64,000 nt of DNA from Hordeum vulgare subsp. vulgare. Its lineage: Eukaryota > Streptophyta > Magnoliopsida > Poales > Poaceae. The DNA is taken from positions 26,567,001 through 26,631,000 of the forward strand of contig NC_058524.1 in the NCBI RefSeq assembly GCF_904849725.1, read 5' to 3'. A program made the translations under genes and the position numbers. Under the pieces are notes generated by a model. It worked only from the letters and a program-made list of their open reading frames with translations, did not search any database and was not told the DNA's origin. The stretch's first letter is position 1; each line of letters starts with the position of its first letter. This document shows positions 57,141 to 64,000 of this stretch, piece by piece.

Positions 57141-57522
57141 TTTCTGGAATTTTTGGAAATATATATGCGAAAAACCTAGGGCAGAGGTGGCACAGGGAGC
57201 TCACAAGCCTGGGAGGCGCGGGCCCCCTGGCCGCTGCTAGGGGGCTTGTGGGGTCCCTGGTGGCCCCCTGACTTGGTTCTCAAGTCCCCCGATCTTCTTC
57301 TGTTTCGGAAAAAATCTTTTTAAAAGTTTCGTTCCGTTTGGACTCCGCTTAAAATCCTCCTCTGAAAAGGGTCAAAAACATGAAAAAAACAGGAACTAAC
57401 ACTTGGCACTGAGTTAATAAGTTAGTCCCAAAAAAGATATAAAAGACGTACAAAACATCCAAAGTTTGACAAGATAATCGCATGAAACCATAAAAAAATT
57501 ATAGATACGTTGGAGACGTATC
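57141..57522 (+). mobile_element. Ty3-gypsy LTR fragment
   Basis: A GC-rich GGGCCCCCTGGCC and GTGGGGTCCCTGG stretch is followed by TTTCGTTCCGTTTGGACTCC, GTTAGTCCCAAAAA, GATATAAAAG and finally ATAGATACGTTGGAGACGTATCA-type wording (57500-57522). This order is a familiar 3' part of Triticeae gypsy LTRs. No partner LTR. Confidence 0.6.
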
Positions 57523-58580
57523 AGACGCCTTGAAAAGTCTGAAAAATAGGGCGAATGCAGGCAAGAAGAAGTACCACCACATTATGGGGCCTGGTGGCTA
57601 CGTCGCTAAGATGGCTAAGTGGGAAGCACTTGAGGCATCATTTCTGAAGAAAAAAAATCACCCCAGAGCCCTTAAGATGGCTCCCACGAGGAAGAAACTG
57701 GGTTTACGGGCATGGGGGCTTGTTGGACGAAGAAGGAAAGGCAATATATAACCAAAGACACAAAGATAACCCCCTACCCATCGAGGAGATTAGACGTGCA
57801 GTACAGGATGTTGAAGAGGGAGTGTTTGTTCCCGATAGAGAGAACGACGAGCTCACACGCGCCCTTGGGAATAAGGAACACAAAGGGCGAGCACGAGGCT
57901 TACCAGGCTCCCCGCCGTGGATGCTTGCGTTTCCTAAGGAAAGAAAGAGATTTCCCGATAGAAGCCATCAGAGGAGAAAGGAAAAGGAGGCAACTGAGAA
58001 AGCGGCTGCTGCAGACCGGCTGCGTAATGTAGAAGAAGTAGTAAAGCGGCTGCAGGAGGATCAAATCGAGAGACAACAAGGTAGCGACCAATCTCAGCGG
58101 CTCATGGTAGAAGTTGCATCGAATCGGAAAAGCAGTGTCGCTTCCACGCAGCTCCAGGATGATGGTGATGATGCACCGACGACAAGTCCTCCTCGTCACT
58201 ACCCAGTGGATGATATCACTGAGAGCAGATATTGTGAGTTAAAGGTGAAAGTTGCTAACTTAAGGTTGACGGTGGCGGTCGGCATGGCCTTACCAATTGG
58301 ACCACATCCAACTTGGCATTGCTCTCCGGTTCCACAAAGGTACACTGTCGTCGCGGTGGATTAAGTGATGAAAGATTATGAGGAGCTGAAGCTCGACCGC
58401 CCTGCAGGTGAAGATACGGATTTGACTCAACTTGGAGAAGTCAAATCTCAAACCGTTGTATGGCCAAAGGAGGACATCTTCCTTCCAAATTGGACGCCAA
58501 GGCCACCGACTCCTCATAGCAGCAATCCTTCTTCGCCTCCACCTCACCAGTCTCCAGCGCAACCGTCGTCTTCGCGGCCT
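57523..58580 (+). pseudogene. CACTA Ptta/En/Spm-type protein, N-terminal part
   Basis: Broken over frames. 57530-57748 reads SLKNRANAGKKKYHHIMGPG then AKMAKWEALEASFLK, the conserved core of plant En/Spm Ptta proteins. A frameshift near 57720 moves to 57720-58364, with VFVPDRENDELTRALGN, HKGRARGLPGSPPW, a coiled-coil-like Lys/Glu/Arg stretch and HYPVDDITES. A stop at 58362-58364 and a restart give MKDYEELKLDRP, QTVVWPKEDIFLPN and a Pro/Ser-rich tail. The 5' end is lost, so it is not functional. Confidence 0.7.
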
Positions 58581-60620
58581 CACTAATCTCTAGCGCAGCC
58601 GTCGTCTTCGCCGCCTCACCAGTCTCTAGCGCAGCCGTGTCCACCGCCGCATCAGCGATCTCCACCGCCCCGTCAGCCATCTCCACCGCCCCGTCAGCCG
58701 TCTCCATCCACTCAGGATCAGAGCAAAAAGCGGAAACAGACCATCGCTAGTAGTGGCGGCAGAATGAGGATCCGATCACCAAAACGTAAGATGTCGCCTC
58801 TCCCAACAGTACCTCATAAGAATATGGTGAAGATACCTTGGGACTATACTGAAGAGGACAATATTAAGAGGGCAGACGCCCATCATGAACAGTGAAAGGC
58901 TAAAGTGGCTAACAAGAATAAACCGAAAGAGCCAGAGTACCCGGCCACCCCAGGAGAGCACGCCGCGGTAGTGAAAATGCTGAAAAACCTTGAAGATCCA
59001 CCACCACTGTTGCCAGAAGACTATGAACGCTCTATTATCAAGTCGGCTCAGGCAAAAAAGCAGCGGTTGAAGAATAGTACGTCCAGCGGGAAATCAGTTG
59101 CCCAGCTCGGACAACAGAAAAATCAATCGTGCCCCCCGCTCAAAGTGTATTCCTATACAAATGTGTGCTCGAGCGGAGCTGCGGTCCAGCAGAGGAATGA
59201 TAAAACAGCTCACATCGATCCGGAATTTCTTGCACACTACGGAGAAGCGGCCAAGGCTCAAGGCATGTCTATTGATGAGTACTTAACCCATTTGGAAGTA
59301 TTCACTGACTTAGAATACACGTACCAGTACGGGCGTCCTCTGATCAAACCTGGGTTAGTCAAAGAGCTACCAACAAAAATGTGAAGATTGCATGACTGGT
59401 ACATGCAAGCATGTGATCAATCGAAAAACTGGCTCTACTTAGCATATGATGACGAGCATTTCGGGACTGGACGAGGCGTGATGATGATTGAATTCGATGA
59501 ATTATTTCAGTTATACAAACAAGACGCCCTCGACAAATCTATCGTCAGTGCCTATTGTTTGTAAGTATTATTAATTTATGTCATTAAGTCTTACTCAGCT
59601 CATTCTTGCATGTATAATCTTACTCATCACTATATTAATTTTGCAGAATGAAGATTCTCGAATGCAAAAGAGGACAAATCTATGACATTGGGTTCATTGA
59701 CCCAAATTACAATCATCACCAAAGTGTTGAATCGAATCCCCGCGAGACAGAGAATAACTTGATACAAGCGTTAAGGTTTTGCAGTACCAAAAGGGAAATA
59801 CTATTTCCTCACAACTTCAAGTGAGTGTTACTATACACACATTCTATTTTCGCTTACTCGATGTTATTATAAATGTACGTATAATTGACTCGTTATGCGT
59901 GCGCAGGTTCCACTTCATTTTGTTAATCATTGTACCTGACAAAGGACAAATAATAGTCATGGACCCGAAACGCACACCCCTCACTGAATGGACGAACATG
60001 CATGAATGTCTCAGAAGTAATTTCAATCATTATGGCAATACATCGGCAACTTCTCGTTCATTTCCTGATAGCAAGGAATTAATATAGAACTCCTTTATTC
60101 ATTTCCTTTTTTGGCAGGGCTTGGAAACGATTCACCGCCAAGGCTCGGGGTGATTGGAAGCCAGAACTTACATTTAAACAAATAAATGTAAGTAACTACT
60201 AGCTAGATCCGCGCATCTCTTTATTCTAGTTTCAATACCATTATAATTCTTGATTATGTTTTTGATTGAACTCTGTTCTCGTAAAGTGCTTGAGGCAGGA
60301 ACAAGGGAACAATTTATGTGGATACTATGTTTGCGAGTTCATTCGCCAGACGACCCATGAGAAGGGCAAAACCCGGGATATCAAAAAAATCAAAGTACGA
60401 TAAACAATACTCACAACTTTATTTTATTACCGTGAATTGTGTTCGGTTTCATTGATATATACATTGACCCATTCTTTAAATTAGACCGAACGATTGCGGG
60501 ACAGTCTTCTACCACAGGAACGTGTACGAGCAATTCAAGAGAAAATTGCCGGATTCTTTGATGCAGAGGTCCTAGATCCCAAGGGAGAATACTATTGCCA
60601 TTCGATGAAAAAGATATGAA
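58581..60620 (+). pseudogene. CACTA-borne Ulp1-like (C48) cysteine protease region
   Basis: A Pro-rich repeat (SPPPRQPSPPPRQP-like, 58600-58710) and a basic patch lead to an open frame 58905-59384 (EYPATPGEHAAVVKML, IDPEFLAHYGEAAKAQGMSI). Several short exons follow: MKILECKRGQIYDIGFIDPN (from 59647), FHFILLIIVPDKGQIIVMDP (about 59911), then CLRQEQGNNLCGYYVCEFIR (about 60290) and LPQERVRAIQEKIAGFFDAE (about 60505). His, Asp, Gln and Cys of the Ulp1 catalytic set are all present in context. Introns show GTAAGT/GTGAGT donors and TTGCAG/GCGCAG acceptors. A stop at 58894 and the lost 5' end make expression unlikely. Such captured Ulp1 domains are known in grass CACTA elements. Confidence 0.65.
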
Positions 60621-61004
60621 ATGATATAGTGTAAAAAAGATGCATATATGTGCATGTAACTCGTGTCTATATTTTGTAAGTACGTTCGACAAAGCACGAC
60701 GGATGAGATGGTGTAATATATTCGTGACGATATGCAATATAGTTGTTCCTTTATTGTTGTGTATGTGCAATCCAATTTAGTGTAAAACAAAAATTAAAAA
60801 TTGCTCAAAAAACAGTGAAGAAATAGCCCCGGTTCGTAATACGAACCGGGACTAATACCCCTCCCCCTCTCGCTCCCAGCCCCACCACGTGGAAGGCCAT
60901 TAGTTCCGGTTCGGGGCCGAATCGGGGCTAGCATTAGTCCCGATTGATTAGTCCCGGTTCGCGAACCGACCGAACCGGGGCTAAATGCCCTTTTTCTACT
61001 AGTG

Positions 61005-61690
61005 GTACAAATGATCGTTTTTTTAATGACAAAAACTCTTCTTCTTTGCAGGTTATTTTGCAATGTACGCAATCGCTCCGTAAGAGGTCTATGCTTCACC
61101 GAACGGACTTTCAACCGCTATTCAAGGCGATGTGTACGCAGTTCGAGCGAGTGGCCACGAAGGTTTTTTTCCAACATGGGTGACAGCATAACCTTTGTAT
61201 CGGCCCATCACCTTCTTCGACATAGATATAGTGACGGTCCTATTTGACTTTACTAGTGTCGATATGTCAGCTTTTTTTCTACTTTGAGACTGTTTGTGTT
61301 GGCCTTGTGCATCCTAACTAAGCAGATGTCGGATGCTACTATCATAATTTGTATCCTCTTGATGCAGCGTTATGAGTTAATAAAAAGGCCCTTTATCGAA
61401 AAAGTTTTCTATCGATAGTGAACCAGGCAGCGGTGGCAACGAACTCACATCCAATGAAGCAGAACGGTTTTTTGATTCGTCCCCCCACCCCCAATTTCAT
61501 GGGCCATGTGCCATCGCCCTGCTCTCACAGCATACGCAAGTATTTATTTCCGTAAAAGTAAGTGTATCTTATGAAGCACATCATATTGAGTATATGTGAT
61601 GGATCCCCTTTTAGAAGAAAAAACTAATTACTGATTTCGACCTAGTTTTTGAAAAAACTAATTACTGATTTCGACCTAGTTTTTGAAAAG
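61005..61690. other. Intergenic between CACTA element and D2
   Basis: 61020-61250 holds overlapping weak ORFs without domains. 61554-61690 matches the start of R2 (AAGCACATCATATT, TTTTAGAAGAAAAAA). A 43-bp unit with CTAATTACTGATTTCGACCT repeats in tandem at about 61624-61700. Confidence 0.45.
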
Positions 61691-62725
61691 ACTAATTACT
61701 GTATACATAGGTTGCAACAGGCACGGTAGAACCATGGGTGGCGGATGAATGCTCGGCTTGGTGCCACTCGGCTCGGTTTATTTGTACGAAAGCGAGGGCG
61801 TGGGCGGATGGACGGTTTTTATTATTATTACGAGAGGCATCACGTAATCTGAGCCCTCGATGTGTCTAGGGGGTACCAAAGCAGAAGTGTTTATACATAC
61901 AACCTCAATGGAAATGAAAAATTGTCCACCGGTATGAATGCATTTAGTATGTACAATTCAAAAAAAAACTAATTGACATTTAGATCTTCAAAGTTATTTC
62001 CCAAATTTTACAACTTCAACTGCATACCTTATTTAATTTTTCAGTTACACACTTAAGGTTGTCTAATCAATCTAAATCTTTAGACATATATGGAGTACAT
62101 AATTGTTCAGCTTTCACTAGGTATGCTAACAGACAGTGTATTTTGTGTCTGAAGGAAACAAATGGTCTAGCAGTAAAATCAATTATTTACTTTCTAGGTA
62201 CATACATTTTTGGAGACGCCTTTTGTTTTGGTTTGTACCTACCTTGATATAAAAGGTAGTACTGAAAATTAATTGCGTTGTAAAAAAAGATCTCGGCAAA
62301 GAATGCCAATTTAGAATTGCTAAATCTATATAATAAGCTTTGTTGAGAAACATATTTCTTTGGTGGTGATGTGGGAATTTCATGTCCTATCTACATTTCC
62401 CGTTAGTGAAAGCCTGTAATATAGACTTCTGAACATGCATGGAAAGAGTTTCTAGATTTGCAAATTATGACAACTTCTTATACATTTTACAAATATAATA
62501 TATTTTCTATCTTATTTGTCATGACAAAGTGGCTAGGACACACAAGTAAATTTTGTTGAAACTTCACCGCCAGCTCTAGACAAGAGGACATACATAACTA
62601 TTACTCCTCTTAACGTTTCTTTCCCACTGCCACGACTTAGTTTTCATTGACCTTTAAACTTACGTTGATGTGAACATTTTCTTCTTACAAAAATCACTAT
62701 GTTATTAAGATATATCTGATTATTT

Positions 62726-62728
<3 letters not shown>

Positions 62729-62800
<72 letters not shown>
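62729..62800. repeat. AT microsatellite, 36 units
   Basis: A perfect (AT)n run of 72 bp. The orthologous point in D1 has only about 18 bp. Confidence 0.95.
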
Positions 62801-62802
<2 letters not shown>

Positions 62803-62951
62803 ATATTGTAATCAACATCATCATTTTCTTGGTCTAAAGAAGTTTTTAATCTTGAAAGACGATGTTTAGAAAACTTCAAGACGATTCTATAACTAGCGCA
62901 ATGCGAATAAGGATTACCAAACAGTTTCTTGGTGATAATCTAACAAGGCTA

Positions 62952-63179
62952 GAAATTGGTTTCCTCATCTTCTAATATCAATGAAGTGATTGTTGCATAC
63001 ATGAAAAAGAAATTGGTTTCTTCATCTTCTAATATCAATGAAGTGATTGCTGCATACATGAAAAAGAAATTGGTTTCTTCATCTTCTAATATCAATGAAG
63101 TGATTGTTGCATACATGAAAAAGAAATTGGTTTCTTCATCTTCTAATATCAATGAAGTGATTGTTGCATACATGAAAAA
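62952..63179. repeat. 57-bp tandem repeat, four copies
   Basis: Units at 62952-63008, 63009-63065, 63066-63122 and 63123-63179 are almost identical. Each spells a 19-codon frame (KLVSSSSNINEVIVAYMK plus one Lys). D1 has a single copy of the unit at 55229. The open frames on both strands here come from this repeat. Confidence 0.95.
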
Positions 63180-63490
63180 GTGCCTGACGAGGATAACGTA
63201 GTCTTAAATAGTATGAGTATGTGGTTCATATTACAATTTGTTGAACGAAAGTTATTGCCTAATCTGTATATGTTTAGATGTTCTTTTATAATGTCCCAAG
63301 CTTGCTTCAGAAGTACTCGATGGAAAGAGCGGTGCATTTATTCATTAAGAAATCAATCTTAGGTTACTGCTCCAACACTAGCCATGTATGTTTCTAGCCA
63401 CTCTTCTACTTGCTCCGTTCCTAAATATAAGTCTTTTCTAAAGATTTCATTAGTACTACATACGGAGCAAAATAAATGTATCTACACCCT

Positions 63491-64000
63491 AAAGTTATTT
63501 ACCGGATATGCAAAATAATGAAAGATATTTTTCCTGATTTTAGAATGAGTAGCATTTACTCAGTGAAAAATTGTACGTATGTGAAGTGTGCACCCGACCA
63601 AACCATGATATAAAGTCGGCGTAGAGCAACCTTGATGTGCTAGTGCAAGAGAGAAAATAAATTATGAAGAGACACAAAGCTTGGTTGCTATGTTTCGAAA
63701 TAATTAGACGGGACCCCAAAGTACATATTAGCAAGTCATGGGCATGAGAGAGATCGCGAAGATTGAGGCTGCTTGTATTGAAATAGTGACGGCATATGGA
63801 CGTTTAATTTGGAGTGGCACGGTGAGCAGGATGAGCAGCCGTGTCCACGGTGGGAGAGGACAGGCGACGCGAGTAGCCGAGGAAGGTGGTCATAAGGTCG
63901 GCTACAAAGCTACTTCTACCCCTGGAGCTCAGGAAGGGGCGGTACACGGTCGATGGTGGCCACGCGTAGACATACAGAGGTTGCAATAGGCAGGGTAGAA
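63491..64000. repeat. Paralogous block R5 (runs off the window)
   Basis: Colinear with R3 and R1: GAGTAGCATTTACTCAGTG, CATGATATAAAGTCGGCG (TATAAA-like word), GACGGGACCCCAAAGTACAT. A small ORF, if present in this copy, would lie beyond the window end. Confidence 0.75.

Larger units (their letters stand above)
57523..61004 (+). mobile_element. CACTA (En/Spm) element, 5'-truncated, with Ulp1-like gene
   Basis: The right terminus reads, on the minus strand, CACTAGTAGAAAAAGGGCAT from 61004, followed by GCCCCGGTTCGG and repeated (G)AACCGGGACTAAT subterminal words (60822-60995). The interior encodes an En/Spm-type plant transposase-associated protein fused or followed by a C48 (Ulp1) protease domain. 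The left end is missing, because the coding begins abruptly after a gypsy LTR fragment. Confidence 0.8.
61691..63490. repeat. Segmental duplication D2
   Basis: Second copy of D1 (54011-55600), colinear throughout. It differs by an expanded AT microsatellite (62729-62800) and a four-copy 57-bp repeat (62952-63179). The truncated Stowaway end recurs at 63411-63494. Confidence 0.8.

Noticed and set aside
62697..63201. ORFs over the AT microsatellite and the 57-bp repeat
   Set aside because: Open only because of simple or tandem repeats; not supported as genes.

Overview
This is plant nuclear DNA, most likely from a Triticeae grass (wheat, barley, Aegilops or a relative). The reasons are a solo LTR of the BARE-1/WIS/Angela type (47047-48844), Stowaway and Tourist MITEs with grass-type ends, a 5S-rRNA-derived Cassandra-like fragment, a CACTA element carrying a Ulp1-type protease, and GC-rich grass coding sequence standing in AT-rich intergenic DNA. 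There are no bacterial features. Nearly all the DNA is transposons and their relics, and only two full-length host genes can be supported.

Layout. 1-3363: the 3' part of a decayed L-type lectin receptor kinase gene, split by a short Ty1-copia element with a perfect GATCC target duplication. 3364-11246: intergenic DNA with a gypsy LTR-like relic, a Cassandra/5S relic, small tandem duplications and two MITEs. 11247-18733: a cytochrome P450 gene resembling the CYP71E clade, three exons and 516 codons. Its first intron now holds a very young, rearranged copia element (11744-17249). One half of that element is inverted and the other half is direct, and a 197-bp piece of P450 exon 1 plus intron start lies on both sides. 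18734-35559: MITEs, a Helitron-like segment, a long-TIR element, and a 1.9-kb tandem duplication of which only one copy carries a Harbinger-type insertion. 35560-40050: a second degenerate copia element (minus strand, TSD GAAGG). 40380-41290: LINE ORF2 remains. 41743-43287: an intact, intronless H+/monosaccharide (STP-type) transporter gene with short upstream ORFs. 43964-44445: a 27-bp minisatellite. 44560-64000: a cluster of partially overlapping paralogous blocks, two of which carry a small putative secreted-peptide ORF. The cluster is interrupted by a 6.9-kb copia element (45836-52738, TSD TTAAC, with the nested solo LTR) and a CACTA element (57523-61004).

How the parts relate. The P450 and the sugar transporter are the only genes that look able to make a full protein, and nothing here ties them to a shared pathway. 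The most unusual feature is the P450 locus. A retrotransposon that entered exon 1 is now flanked upstream by a complete exon 1 with its own splice donor, so the insertion could be removed as a 5.8-kb intron. That same intron contains two 499-bp inverted arms that could fold into a long hairpin.
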